This document shows, one piece after another, positions 37,452-46,724 of a stretch of DNA of 64,000 bases. The DNA comes from Prochlorococcus sp. AG-363-J23. GTDB lineage: Bacteria > Cyanobacteriota > Cyanobacteriia > PCC-6307 > Cyanobiaceae. A program made the translations under genes and the position numbers. The stretch spans positions 1 through 64,000 of the forward strand of contig QCFN01000003.1 in assembly GCA_003280245.1 (NCBI GenBank). The letters run 5' to 3'. Position 1 is the first letter of the stretch. The number at the start of each line of letters is the position of its first letter. Below the pieces are notes generated by a model. The model ran no database searches, was not told the origin of the DNA, and saw only the letters and a program-made list of their open reading frames with translations.

Positions 37452-38692
37452 TTACTTGCTCCAAAGTTCGAATTTTCGAGAATTAAATCTGCTAATGCGA
37501 AACTCGCTGTGAAGGCAGGAGATATTGCATTAAGCACATGAGTTGAGCTTACTCCTTCCCTAACCAAAAAGTCCTGAATTAATTTCCCTTGAGCCTGATC
37601 ATAAAGTTGGGGCCTTATTCCCACTTTTTTGCACTCGATCAAATGCTCACTTTTTAGGGATGGCGCTAATTTTTGCGCAGCTTGTAGAAAGAAAGGTTTT
37701 ATGCCCTGGATGCCTTGCTCAATTGCATATCTTCTAAAGCCATTTGAGTCTTTCCATAGCTGTCTGGAAATATGACCGAGAAAATTCATAGCCATTAATG
37801 GCTCAATACCATTGAAATCATAATAGTTTTCACGACCCCAGGCAGGTATGGCGGTTGGTCCAAGATAAGTATTGCCATCTAAATTTGGGGAAATATGAAT
37901 GCCTAGAAATGGTAAATCTAAGTCTGGAACAGGATATAGGTTTGTTTGAAAATTGATTGGTGCGTTTGAATCCAGCTTCCAATAAAGACCTTTAAAGGGC
38001 AATAGAGTTAAGTTATCTCCAACATCAAAGCTTTTGGCTACTCGGTCAGCATGCAAGCCAGCAGTATTGAATAAGTGTCCATAATGTAATTCAATTGTTT
38101 TTTTTTGCGATATATCGTTATTGTCTAATCTGAGATATTTTTTTTTAACTTCGATATTACTGATTTTGTAACCGAGATTAAAACGGACATTGTCTCGCTG
38201 TAAATCACTAGCAAGTGCTTTTAATATCTCCATGGGTTTGACAACGCAAGTATTCGGACTCCACAAGGCTCGTCCTGTTGAGGTTCTTCCATAAGGTACT
38301 TTGCTATAAAATTCTTGCTCATTAATTAGGTAGACTTCAGCACCATTTTTAATTCCTCTATTGAGTAAAACATCTAACTGGTCATCAAACTTTGGATCTT
38401 GCGGTGTGATGACCTTCCCACACTCGAGAATATCTAGACCTTTTTTTTGGCACCATTGCTTTAATCTTTTTGCGCCATTAATACAAACCTTGGCTTTGAG
38501 ACTGTTAGGAGGATAATAAATACCAGCATGTAATATTCCACTATTGCGACCAGAACTGTGGAGACCAATTTGATTTTCTTTATCTATTATTTCAATCGAG
38601 ATGTTAGGATTTTTTTGTTTTAATTGATGTGCTATGGCTAGGCCGACCATTCCACAACCAATAATTGCAATGTCTGTGACTTGCTTATTCAT
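37448..38692 (-). CDS. lhgO: L-2-hydroxyglutarate oxidase-type FAD enzyme
   Basis: A 414-residue flavoprotein of the DAO family. The FAD loop is IIGCGMVGLAIA (residues 10-21), then ENQIGLHSSGRNSGILHAGIYY-type sequence, which is characteristic of LhgO, with YLGPTAIPAWGRE and GIRPQLYDQ further on. LhgO oxidises L-2-hydroxyglutarate to 2-oxoglutarate and passes electrons to the quinone pool at the membrane. It lies 4 bases after the WbpB-like dehydrogenase, whose relatives make 2-hydroxyglutarate while recycling NAD+. This makes a salvage role likely. It overlaps the epimerase by 4 bases. Confidence 0.8.
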   Translation of the reverse strand: MNKQVTDIAIIGCGMVGLAIAHQLKQKNPNISIEIIDKENQIGLHSSGRNSGILHAGIYYPPNSLKAKVCINGAKRLKQWCQKKGLDILECGKVITPQDPKFDDQLDVLLNRGIKNGAEVYLINEQEFYSKVPYGRTSTGRALWSPNTCVVKPMEILKALASDLQRDNVRFNLGYKISNIEVKKKYLRLDNNDISQKKTIELHYGHLFNTAGLHADRVAKSFDVGDNLTLLPFKGLYWKLDSNAPINFQTNLYPVPDLDLPFLGIHISPNLDGNTYLGPTAIPAWGRENYYDFNGIEPLMAMNFLGHISRQLWKDSNGFRRYAIEQGIQGIKPFFLQAAQKLAPSLKSEHLIECKKVGIRPQLYDQAQGKLIQDFLVREGVSSTHVLNAISPAFTASFALADLILENSNFGASK

Positions 38693-38696
38693 ATCA

Positions 38697-39806
38697 TCAA
38701 TTATTCTCTAAAGGCAAATCTATAATTCTCTTTTCTTGTGCTGATTTGTAAGAAGCAATAAGAATTTCTAAGCTTCTCAATCCTTCATTTCCATCACATA
38801 GAGCCACATCTTTCCCTTCCATTACATCCAGCATATTTTTATAGTAACCAGGATGTCCGAAACCATATACACTTGTAGTTAAATAACTAGCTTTATCGAT
38901 TAGCTTGTCATCATCACTATTATCTGAAAATTCCCAATGCTCGATTTGATTGACAGCTTGGCCGCCAATTTTTACTGTTCCTTTATCACCTAATAATGTT
39001 ATGGAACCTTCTAAGTTTTCTGGGTAAGTCAACATTGTTACAGCCATAGTTCCAAGAGTTCCACTTTTCCATCGCAATTGCATTGCAGCAGTATCCTCTA
39101 CTTCAATTTTTCGACCAAGAGTAGCGATTGATGCACTCACACTTGCAACAGGGCCTATTAACCAATCAAGCAAATCTACATAATGACTTGCCTGATTCAT
39201 TAGTGCACCGCCATCAAATTCCCAGGTGCCACGCCAGTCATCTTGGTCGTAATAACTTTGTGGTCTATGCCAGAAAACATTGACAGTAACCATTGCTAGC
39301 TTGCCAAATCTTTTTTTTGCAAGTTGCTTTTTAACTAATTGAAGAGTGCTATTAAAACGATTTTGTTTTACTACAAAGAGATGAACATCATTTTTTTTAC
39401 AGGCTTCTACCATTTTTAGCCCATCTTCCCATTTTGTAGCCATTGGCTTTTCTGTACAGACAGAAATCCCTTTTCCTGCAGCTGCGATAACTTGTTTTGC
39501 ATGCATTCCACTAGGAGTGGTAAGAACTATTAGATCTATATTGATTAGCTTTTTATCTATACTTTCCAGTAATTTATCATAACTTGTATAACATTCAGGA
39601 TTTTTTCTTTCTAATGCTTTTGCCTCGTTTAGCTCTTCTCTTGCTAGCAATTTCGCCTCTTCTAGTCTCTTTGCATTTGTATCGCATATAGCCACTAAGT
39701 TAGTTCTATCACTATAAATATTTATAGATTTAATATGATTCTTGCTGATCCTTCCGCAACCAACGAGAGCTATATTTATTCTTCTCATATTGATTTTTTT
39801 TGCCAT
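38697..39806 (-). CDS. wbpB: UDP-N-acetylglucosaminuronate 3-dehydrogenase type (WbpB/WlbA)
   Basis: A 369-residue Gfo/Idh/MocA oxidoreductase. The NAD loop is VGCGRISKNH, and the EKP motif is at residues 119-121. The strings VKQNRFN, VNVFWHRPQSYYDQDDWRG, MNQASHYVDLLDW and TMLTYPENLEGSI are diagnostic for WbpB/WlbA, which oxidises C3 of UDP-GlcNAc uronate. Family enzymes keep NAD bound and reoxidise it with 2-oxoglutarate, releasing 2-hydroxyglutarate. The start could be Met7 (39788). It is 6 bases after wbpA and 4 bases before lhgO. Confidence 0.88.
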   Translation of the reverse strand: MAKKINMRRINIALVGCGRISKNHIKSINIYSDRTNLVAICDTNAKRLEEAKLLAREELNEAKALERKNPECYTSYDKLLESIDKKLINIDLIVLTTPSGMHAKQVIAAAGKGISVCTEKPMATKWEDGLKMVEACKKNDVHLFVVKQNRFNSTLQLVKKQLAKKRFGKLAMVTVNVFWHRPQSYYDQDDWRGTWEFDGGALMNQASHYVDLLDWLIGPVASVSASIATLGRKIEVEDTAAMQLRWKSGTLGTMAVTMLTYPENLEGSITLLGDKGTVKIGGQAVNQIEHWEFSDNSDDDKLIDKASYLTTSVYGFGHPGYYKNMLDVMEGKDVALCDGNEGLRSLEILIASYKSAQEKRIIDLPLENN

Positions 39807-39812
39807 ATAAAA

Positions 39813-41141
39813 TTATGCGCGGATTACTTTCAATGATTGCTCAAATCTTCCTCGAGTATCAATAATTAACTCACTATAATCTTTAATTAATTGATAATCA
39901 AATGAATCGTGATCTGTAGCTAGGATAACGGCATCATATGTTGCAAGTATGTTTTTGCTAATCTTTTCGCTTTGTAGAGGAAAGCTATATAGCCGCATTT
40001 GTGGAAAGCTTGGAAAGAAGGGATCGCTGTAACTTAAATCAGCACCTTTTTTTTGTAGTAACTTCATGATTTCAACGGATGGTGATTCGCGCATATCATC
40101 AATATTTTTCTTATAAGCTATTCCTAGGACAAGAATTTTACTACCTTTCAGTGGCTTACCAGCTTCATTAAGTGCATCTCCAGTTTTTTGAACGACATAG
40201 CTTGGCATCGCAGTATTAATTTCACCAGCTAATTCAATAAAGCGGGTATGCATGCCAAATTCTCTTGCTTTCCAAGTTAAATAAAAGGGGTCAATAGGGA
40301 TGCAGTGGCCTCCTAGTCCTGGACCAGGGTAATAAGGAACAAAGCCAAATGGTTTTGTTGCAGCGGCTCTAATCACTTCATGCAAATCAATACCCATTCT
40401 TTCGGCTAATGGTTTTAATTCGTTCATTAATCCAATATTTACTGCTCTATGAATATTTTCAACCAATTTTGTCATTTCAGCAGTTCGAGTAGAACTGACA
40501 GGGATGACCGTTTTAATTGCTTTTTCATACAGAGAAATTCCAATCTCTTTGCATTGAGGCGTAGAGCCTCCAATGACTTTAGGAATTGTAAACGTGTTGT
40601 AGTTCAAATTCCCAGGATCTTCTCTTTCAGGTGAATAAACTAGGAAAAAAGTTTCTCCAATTTCAAATCCAATATTTTCTAGAAATGGTTTAAGAACTTC
40701 GTCAGTAGTACCTGGATATGTAGTACTTTCGAGGCTTAATATTTGTCCTTTACGGAAATAATCCCTTAATTGATTCATTGTAGCCTGAATAAAGCTAAGA
40801 TCTGGTTCTCTATATTGATTAAGTGGTGTTGGAACGCAAAGAATTAGAGCATCGGCATCCTTTGCTCTCTCAAAATTTGTATCAGCTAGAAGCCTCTTTG
40901 TCTTGATTAACTTTTCAAGACGCACGCTTTTGATATGTTGTATGTAACTCTTTCCACTATTAATTAAATCTACTTTTTGAGAATCAATATCTAGGCCCAA
41001 AACTTGGAAACCAGCTTCTGCATAGGTCAATGATAAGGGTAGGCCTACATAACCTAGTCCAACAATTGCTATAAGTGAATCTTTCTTCTGAAGATTTTCT
41101 AACAGAATCTTTTGATATTTTGAGTTGACTTTTGATTGCAT
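39813..41141 (-). CDS. wbpA: UDP-N-acetyl-D-glucosamine 6-dehydrogenase type (WbpA/WecC family)
   Basis: A 442-residue nucleotide-sugar dehydrogenase that oxidises C6 of UDP-GlcNAc to the uronate with 2 NAD+. [14 protein letters not shown] is the NAD loop, [23 protein letters not shown] and the catalytic Cys280 in [13 protein letters not shown] follow, and the C-terminal domain has [18 protein letters not shown]. The motifs match WbpA more closely than UDP-glucose dehydrogenase. A TTG at 41168 would add nine residues; the ATG at 41141 is preferred. It begins the lower transcription unit, after a 278-base gap. Confidence 0.9.
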   Translation of the reverse strand: MQSKVNSKYQKILLENLQKKDSLIAIVGLGYVGLPLSLTYAEAGFQVLGLDIDSQKVDLINSGKSYIQHIKSVRLEKLIKTKRLLADTNFERAKDADALILCVPTPLNQYREPDLSFIQATMNQLRDYFRKGQILSLESTTYPGTTDEVLKPFLENIGFEIGETFFLVYSPEREDPGNLNYNTFTIPKVIGGSTPQCKEIGISLYEKAIKTVIPVSSTRTAEMTKLVENIHRAVNIGLMNELKPLAERMGIDLHEVIRAAATKPFGFVPYYPGPGLGGHCIPIDPFYLTWKAREFGMHTRFIELAGEINTAMPSYVVQKTGDALNEAGKPLKGSKILVLGIAYKKNIDDMRESPSVEIMKLLQKKGADLSYSDPFFPSFPQMRLYSFPLQSEKISKNILATYDAVILATDHDSFDYQLIKDYSELIIDTRGRFEQSLKVIRA

Positions 41142-41419
41142 CGATTGTTTTGTTGGTTTAGGATTCAAGCCACATTGAATGGTTGGTTAAGGCCTTTAGT
41201 GATCAAGCCTTGACGTCCTTGATCTTTTCCTTAGTCTGATACTAATGCTGTTAGCTTAAAGCCTAAAGACTGATAAATTTAATATATTAGTTTACCAAGA
41301 TATATAAAGGGTTAGAATTAAATCCTGAACTTTTTGACCTAATCTCTATTAAAGGAGTAAATCTCTGATGATTTTCAGGAGAAGAAGTTGCTAGAAATAT
41401 TTGATAAGATCGCTTCACT

Positions 41420-41992
41420 TCATTTTTTGTGTGTAATAGTTTCACCATTAAGTTGATAAGTTTCACCTGTATTTGGACACTTCCATAGTCCTTTACCTCT
41501 CAAGGGTAGTTCTATTCTATTGCCATAAGAACTCATCCATCCTATCTGCCGCGCAGGTACTCCAGTCATTAAGGCATAAGACTTCACGTCTCTTGTTATT
41601 ACAGCACCTGCTCCAATAAACGCGAATGAATCAACAATCACTCCACAGATGATGGTTGAATTTGCTCCTAAGGTGGCACCTCTTTTGATTAATGTAGTGC
41701 GGTATTCGGCTTTCCTATTAATTTGAGATCTTGGATTATATACGTTTGTAAAAACCATACTAGGCCCACAAAAGACATCATCTTCAATAATAATGTTATC
41801 GTATATAGATACATTGTTCTGGATTTTTACATTATTCCCTATGCGCACAGTATTCGCTATAAAAACATTTTGGCCAATCTTGCAGTCATTTCCAATCTCT
41901 GCTCCAGAACATATGTGACTCCAGTGCCAAATCTTTGTATTTTTACCTATGGTTGCTCCAGGATCTATAATTGCGGTAGCATGTTTTTCCAT
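41420..41992 (-). CDS. wbpD: UDP-2-acetamido-3-amino-2,3-dideoxy-glucuronate N-acetyltransferase (WbpD/WlbB)
   Basis: A 190-residue left-handed beta-helix acetyltransferase. Hexapeptide repeats run from [12 protein letters not shown] to about residue 140, and the family strings [44 protein letters not shown] and [15 protein letters not shown] are diagnostic for WbpD/WlbB. It would acetylate the 3-amino group with acetyl-CoA. An upstream ATG at 42019 lies only 2 bases after a TATAAT box, so it cannot be the start if that promoter is used; I prefer Met at 41992. A 278-base gap separates it from wbpA. Confidence 0.85.
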   Translation of the reverse strand: MEKHATAIIDPGATIGKNTKIWHWSHICSGAEIGNDCKIGQNVFIANTVRIGNNVKIQNNVSIYDNIIIEDDVFCGPSMVFTNVYNPRSQINRKAEYRTTLIKRGATLGANSTIICGVIVDSFAFIGAGAVITRDVKSYALMTGVPARQIGWMSSYGNRIELPLRGKGLWKCPNTGETYQLNGETITHKK

Positions 41993-42021
41993 TGCATTTA
42001 ATTTTCCCTGATAATTCATAT

Positions 42022-42027
42022 ATTATA
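42022..42027 (-). promoter_or_regulatory. Consensus -10 box upstream of the wbpD-like gene
   Basis: On the minus strand a perfect TATAAT (42027 down to 42022) lies about 30 bases before the ATG at 41992. Transcription would start near 42014, after the in-frame ATG at 42019. There is no TTGACA-like -35 at the normal distance. Confidence 0.4.
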
Positions 42028-42078
42028 CGTGAATACCAGCTTCTTTTTTTTTCTGATTTTTCTTAGAAGAAGCTTAAG

Positions 42079-43881
42079 CTAGAAGATTGTATTTAAATTA
42101 GAAATGAATGTATCTGTTGATGGCATGCTATCTTGATAACTTTTATCTTGGATAATATAATCAACAAGCAGTATTGGCCTAATTAAATCATTAATTGGAG
42201 GGAAAAGACAGTGACCTGATAAAACATTATATATATCACTATGAGGCTTGCTAAGATCAAACACTAACGAGAGGGGATTGTATATAACTGCTCCATCTCC
42301 TGCTGCTAAAGGGATCTTCTCTAGCTTGCAAATAAGATTGTTAGGACTCTCACTATATGTATCTTTGGATAATAGAGTACTTGTTTGTGTCTGATCAAAA
42401 CTATGTGGATATTTTATTGACTCAAGATACATTGGCGTTTCAGTATGTCTGGTTAATGGCGCTGGAATTGCAATTGATGTTGATGTTCCATGAGCTTTTA
42501 AAGGAATGATTAATGCGCAAATAGTATTGTGAGAATCATTATGTCTACTTAAATAGTAGCCAGATATATCTACAAAATGTCTTATTCTTGAGATCACTAT
42601 ATATTCACTATTGATCATTTCATTGTCTAAACTGATTTGATCTTTGCTTAAGATGCTTGAGACGAGTCTTGATGCTTTGATAAGTCCTGAAACTAGCTTT
42701 TTGCTATTGAAAACACTGTTTATATATTTTAGATATGCTGAATCAATTTTCTCTAAATTACTAGCATTGATTGCAGTTCTTAAGGATTCTTGTTTAATAG
42801 ATCCTGTTAAAGTTCTATAGCTAAAGTTCGAATTGCTTTTTGATATTGAGTTTAAAACTGAATTACTTGCTCGAACTAACTCTTCAGTACTAAGGATATC
42901 TTTTAGAATGGCTACTGGCGGTATTTTGGAATATTCAACAAGTTTCGGTTTTAAGGTCAATGATTTTTTCAAATCAAAACTGTCTTGACTAACTTTAAGA
43001 CTTTCTTTCTCCTGAGAATAATGTTCATATAGAATTCTATGTTGTTCTTGCAGTGTATTTGGTAACTCCAATTTTGACATTTGCTCTGGAGTGAAGCCAG
43101 GAATAAAAACATATTCCGCATAATTTTTGAAAGGACCTTCTTTTCGGATTGCAGCTTTAACTTGCTTTTTTGAGAAGATATATCCTGCCTTTAATAGATT
43201 CGAAATTAGATTATTATGTTCTTTTATATCTGCATTTAATTCCACCTGTAAACTGCTTAATCTATGTATTAGGCTTGATGAAAATAAACTTTTGCAAACA
43301 TCTTCTTCTATTCCGTCAACATCAACTTTTATATGCAGTGGAGCATCTTTGGGAATTGATGAGATAGTAATCAAATGCTCAAGAGATATGCAGTAGATGG
43401 ATCTTGTTTTCCTCTTCTTGTTTAATGGTGTTAAGTCTACATTTTGATTTTTGCCAACCTGATTACAACTACCTCCTACTACTTCTTCGCTGAGATAAAT
43501 GTCTGTAGTTTGATTTGCATATTTGCTTGAAATTGCGACTGGCAAAGTTATTATCTTCTCTCTTTTTATGCCATTTAAATCTATATTTCGAAGTAGTTCT
43601 AAATAATTTAGTGGCTCTGGCTCAACTGATATAACTTTTTTTACATGAAATAATGATGCTGGCAGGCTATAAATCCCAATATTTGCTCCAATATCTATGA
43701 GCCATGAATCTTTAGATAATCTTTGCAACCATTCAATTGTTGTCGGCTCTTTTTTTAGAAATGTCTCAGCCCGCCATTTAACTAATCTATTTGTTTTATT
43801 GATATAGAATGTCCCGTAGGGAGGATATTCTATATTGCTGATTTTTGCTGCTGGTTTTGAATGCAATTCAAACTTCCTCAA
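42079..43881 (-). CDS. FkbM-type methyltransferase with a C-terminal 2OG-oxygenase-like region
   Basis: A 600-residue protein. Residues of about 50-265 are an FkbM methyltransferase: LIDIGANIGIYSLP is the SAM loop and VISVEPEPLNYLELLRN the next strand, with IKVDVDGIE further on. Residues of about 320-590 resemble 2-oxoglutarate/iron oxygenases: SGYYLSRHNDS contains an HxD (about residue 445), and a GDGAVIYNP segment is followed by possible distal His residues (KPHSD, SGHC) about 100 residues later. The second domain is tentative. The start is TTG, with no in-frame ATG upstream. It is the first gene of the minus-strand sugar cluster, after a 111-base gap from cysE. Confidence 0.62.
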   Translation of the reverse strand: MRKFELHSKPAAKISNIEYPPYGTFYINKTNRLVKWRAETFLKKEPTTIEWLQRLSKDSWLIDIGANIGIYSLPASLFHVKKVISVEPEPLNYLELLRNIDLNGIKREKIITLPVAISSKYANQTTDIYLSEEVVGGSCNQVGKNQNVDLTPLNKKRKTRSIYCISLEHLITISSIPKDAPLHIKVDVDGIEEDVCKSLFSSSLIHRLSSLQVELNADIKEHNNLISNLLKAGYIFSKKQVKAAIRKEGPFKNYAEYVFIPGFTPEQMSKLELPNTLQEQHRILYEHYSQEKESLKVSQDSFDLKKSLTLKPKLVEYSKIPPVAILKDILSTEELVRASNSVLNSISKSNSNFSYRTLTGSIKQESLRTAINASNLEKIDSAYLKYINSVFNSKKLVSGLIKASRLVSSILSKDQISLDNEMINSEYIVISRIRHFVDISGYYLSRHNDSHNTICALIIPLKAHGTSTSIAIPAPLTRHTETPMYLESIKYPHSFDQTQTSTLLSKDTYSESPNNLICKLEKIPLAAGDGAVIYNPLSLVFDLSKPHSDIYNVLSGHCLFPPINDLIRPILLVDYIIQDKSYQDSMPSTDTFISNLNTIF

Positions 43882-43992
43882 GCTTTTTTCATCTTTAACA
43901 TTATATATTATTGTTATGATTGTTCTGAGGATATTTTTTTAAATTTTTAGGTAGTGTAGGGATAAGATTTTATTTTGAATACTTTTTCATTC

Positions 43993-44739
43993 TTATTCTT
44001 CTTCCGTATCTCCTAAAAATTCAATAATCTCTCTATCTTTTAGGTTTTGGGCCTTACCTGAAAGAATATTTTTGGGCTCGACTCCATTCGCTAAGTCTTG
44101 CAGATTTTTTTGTAATCCGATGATTTGATTTTCAAGCTGGTCAATTCGCTCCATAAGATTTCTGATCACATTTGCCTCTGCATCTGGAAGTGCTGAGTGA
44201 GCTAATGGATTAATGCGCACACCACTTTGATGGACTACTCGCCCTGGAATGCCCACCACTGTGCTATTTGCTTCTACGTCTCTAACAACAACTGATCCAG
44301 CCCCAACTCTGGTATTGGTTCCGATATTAATCGCACCAAGTACTTTTGCTCCTGCGCCAATAACCACATTCTCTTCGAGCGTGGGGTGTCTTTTCCCATC
44401 TTCTTTTCCTGTGCCTCCAAGAGTTACGCCTTGATAAAGGAGGCAGCGATTTCCTATTTCAGCCGTTTCTCCTATTACTACTCCCATGCCATGATCAATA
44501 AATACGCCACATCCAATTTTCGCTCCTGGATGAATTTCTATTCCTGTAAGAGATCGATTGATTTGACTTAAAATTCTTGGGATAAGTGGAAGTTTTGAGC
44601 GCCACAGACGATTGCTAATTCTATGAAGAATTAGTGCTTGAAAGCCAGGATAGCAAAGGAGTATTTCTACTATTCCTTTGGCGGCTGGGTCACGTTCTTT
44701 GATGATAGCCAGGTCGGCCATTAACGCTTTAAGTATCAT
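43993..44739 (-). CDS. cysE: Serine O-acetyltransferase
   Basis: A 248-residue enzyme that makes O-acetylserine from serine and acetyl-CoA, the committed step of cysteine synthesis. It has the N-terminal helical ADLAIIKERDPAA, YPGFQAL, RISNRLW, then the hexapeptide beta-helix with IHPGAKIGCGVFIDHG, VVIGETA and YQGVTLGGTG. The C-terminal 70 residues are a charged coiled coil typical of cyanobacterial forms. It follows the GntR-type regulator by 21 bases on the same strand. It marks the start of the housekeeping region. Confidence 0.95.
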   Translation of the reverse strand: MILKALMADLAIIKERDPAAKGIVEILLCYPGFQALILHRISNRLWRSKLPLIPRILSQINRSLTGIEIHPGAKIGCGVFIDHGMGVVIGETAEIGNRCLLYQGVTLGGTGKEDGKRHPTLEENVVIGAGAKVLGAINIGTNTRVGAGSVVVRDVEANSTVVGIPGRVVHQSGVRINPLAHSALPDAEANVIRNLMERIDQLENQIIGLQKNLQDLANGVEPKNILSGKAQNLKDREIIEFLGDTEEE

Positions 44740-44760
44740 ATTAGCAACTCGTAATTTGTC

Positions 44761-45750
44761 TTAAGTGTTTTGAAGACCTATTTCTTTGCGAAGTTGTTCA
44801 ATAGTGTCACTACTTAAATAACTTTCTGCGCAATGAAGTTGAGGCATTCGCATTAACTGCGCTCGGTTTTGCCGTAGACTCTGCTCAACCAGTGGAAGGC
44901 TAGGTCGGTCACAAAGTACATGACTTGCAGCTCGGAGCAGTGCTAGTAGGCGACTTCCAACATCTGGGGTAGCAGTCATTAGGAGTAAATCATTCCCTCT
45001 CATGCTGTGCAGAATTACTTCAGCAGCTCTCAAAATGCCAGGACTAATACTTACAAGACCCACACAGCTCCCTGAACGAAGTTCTTTGAGCATAGTTAGT
45101 TCATTTCGAAAGTCGTTCAGATCGACCGCAATTGCGCGTACCTCATGTTTTTTAGCTAGCTCTTCTAAAGGTTGTAGGAAATAGCGACTGGTTACAACAG
45201 TGCCATTGCTAGAGCTCTCAATAACACTTTCTAGCTCTTCCATTGGCACAACTTCTACAGGAATATCCAGTTTTGGCTTTAGTTCTTCGGCAATGAGTAG
45301 TGATGCTCCTATGTCCTCTCTAGGTGTACTTACTAATACTCTGGCTCCACATCTGAGCCGCCAATCTATTTCTCTGGTAAGGAGTTCTCGGGTTTGTTGC
45401 AGCGTGCAGCCTGCATTGAGTAGCCCATCCACGCATTTCCGCACTTCCTGGTCTAAGTCTGTGATGCCACGATTTCTGAAGTGGGGTGGATTTTTTAATT
45501 CCCTTGGTTTTTGTTGATCTCTGACATAAATACCTGAGCCAGCCATTGCCTCAACTACGCCATCGCTTTCTAGTTGCCTATAAACCTTGCTAATTGTGTT
45601 GCGATGTAGACCTGTTTGCATCGCAAGTTGCCTAGTACTAGGTAATCGGTGGCCAGGAGGGTAGTGCCGAGCAGCAATTGCGAAGCAAATTTGGTTATAC
45701 AGCTGAGTAGAAGCTGGTATATCGCTTTCTTGTTGTATATGGAATCGCAC
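44761..45750 (-). CDS. GntR-family transcriptional regulator
   Basis: A 329-residue DNA-binding regulator. The winged helix is N-terminal (about residues 10-78): PASTQLYNQI, PPGHRLPSTRQLA, GLHRNTISKVYRQLESDGVV and GSGIYVRD, as in GntR/YtrA-type proteins. The remaining 250 residues form an effector or sensor region I cannot name, with no aminotransferase fold. The start is GTG. It precedes cysE by 21 bases and probably shares its transcript, but sulfur control is only a guess. Similar proteins are widespread in picocyanobacteria. Confidence 0.85.
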   Translation of the reverse strand: MRFHIQQESDIPASTQLYNQICFAIAARHYPPGHRLPSTRQLAMQTGLHRNTISKVYRQLESDGVVEAMAGSGIYVRDQQKPRELKNPPHFRNRGITDLDQEVRKCVDGLLNAGCTLQQTRELLTREIDWRLRCGARVLVSTPREDIGASLLIAEELKPKLDIPVEVVPMEELESVIESSSNGTVVTSRYFLQPLEELAKKHEVRAIAVDLNDFRNELTMLKELRSGSCVGLVSISPGILRAAEVILHSMRGNDLLLMTATPDVGSRLLALLRAASHVLCDRPSLPLVEQSLRQNRAQLMRMPQLHCAESYLSSDTIEQLRKEIGLQNT

Positions 45751-46010
45751 GCCAGTAGGCCAGGTTGCAATGCGGCTACCTTAAGGACATAAGGGGGCTG
45801 GTGCCAATCGAGTTTTTGTCCTATTCCGTTGTGACAGCTTCTAAAGCATTGCTATCACAGGATTGTTGTGTTTCTAGGTGTTAGCAAAAAGTTTTATTTT
45901 TTGAGATTAGGTGTATTTGGTTTTGGCTAGCAATTTAGTGATACCTGAAAAGCTCTATCTAGATTGAGCTGATGAAATAGTTCCTTTTTGTTAGGGATCT
46001 AATTATTCAA

Positions 46011-46667
46011 CTAGGTTTTAGGAGGTGCTCCAACTTTGGAGGATGAAGCTCGAGGTGGAGCAGTAATCGTACGAATTGCTCTTGGACGCTCTTTTTTGTT
46101 TTCGTCAGCTTTGATGAGTGGAGTTTTGCGAGGGGTCAGAAACATAATCATATTGCGCCCTTCTCGTTTGGGTTGTTGCTGGACCTCTGCTTTTTCTTCC
46201 AGGTCTTTAGCCATACGTCTAAGCAAGGTTTCAGCTAATGCTGTGTGCTGAATTTCACGGCCACGAAAAATAACTGTGCATTTGACTTTGTCTCCAGCTT
46301 TTAAAAATCGCACTGCCTGACCAATGCGAACGTTGTAGTCGTGCTGGTCGATTTTGTAGCGCATCTTTACTTCCTTGACTTCTGTTTGATGAGACTTTTT
46401 CTTTGCTTCTTTTGCTTTTTTTTCTTGTTCAAATTTGAATTTGCCGTAATCCATAATCCGGCATACAGGCGGATCAGCTTTTTCGCTGACTAGGACAAGG
46501 TCTAGTTCTCTTTCTTTTGAGACTTCAAGGGCCTCCTCTCTAGTAATGATTCCTAGTTGAGTTCCGTCTGAGTCAACTACCCGCAGTTTGGGGTAGCTAA
46601 TGCGGTCATTAATGTTTGGTAGCTCCCGGACAGGAGCACGACGATCAAAACGGGGACGAGGAGGCAT
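46011..46667 (-). CDS. infC: Translation initiation factor IF-3
   Basis: A 218-residue initiation factor that keeps 30S subunits free and checks the start codon. [21 protein letters not shown] is the N-domain, [16 protein letters not shown] the linker region, and [14 protein letters not shown] the C-domain. A basic, Pro/Lys-rich tail of about 40 residues extends beyond the normal core. The start is ATG, not the AUU used for autoregulation in E. coli, so that control is absent. It follows miaA on the same strand by 57 bases. A gap of 260 bases to the GntR gene holds nothing I can name. Confidence 0.96.
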   Translation of the reverse strand: MPPRPRFDRRAPVRELPNINDRISYPKLRVVDSDGTQLGIITREEALEVSKERELDLVLVSEKADPPVCRIMDYGKFKFEQEKKAKEAKKKSHQTEVKEVKMRYKIDQHDYNVRIGQAVRFLKAGDKVKCTVIFRGREIQHTALAETLLRRMAKDLEEKAEVQQQPKREGRNMIMFLTPRKTPLIKADENKKERPRAIRTITAPPRASSSKVGAPPKT

Positions 46668-46724
46668 TAAGTGTGTTTATGGAAAGAGCAGGGACAAGTG
46701 GTGTTTATAAATGTCTCTGCATTA

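Noticed and set aside
44249..44571. Overlapping short ORFs on the plus strand in cysE
   Set aside because: They are Thr/Pro-rich shadows of the hexapeptide repeats of CysE and have no independent support.
45200..45517. Plus-strand ORF of 105 residues opposite the GntR gene
   Set aside because: Ser-rich shadow translation of a clear regulator, with no family match and no ribosome-binding site.
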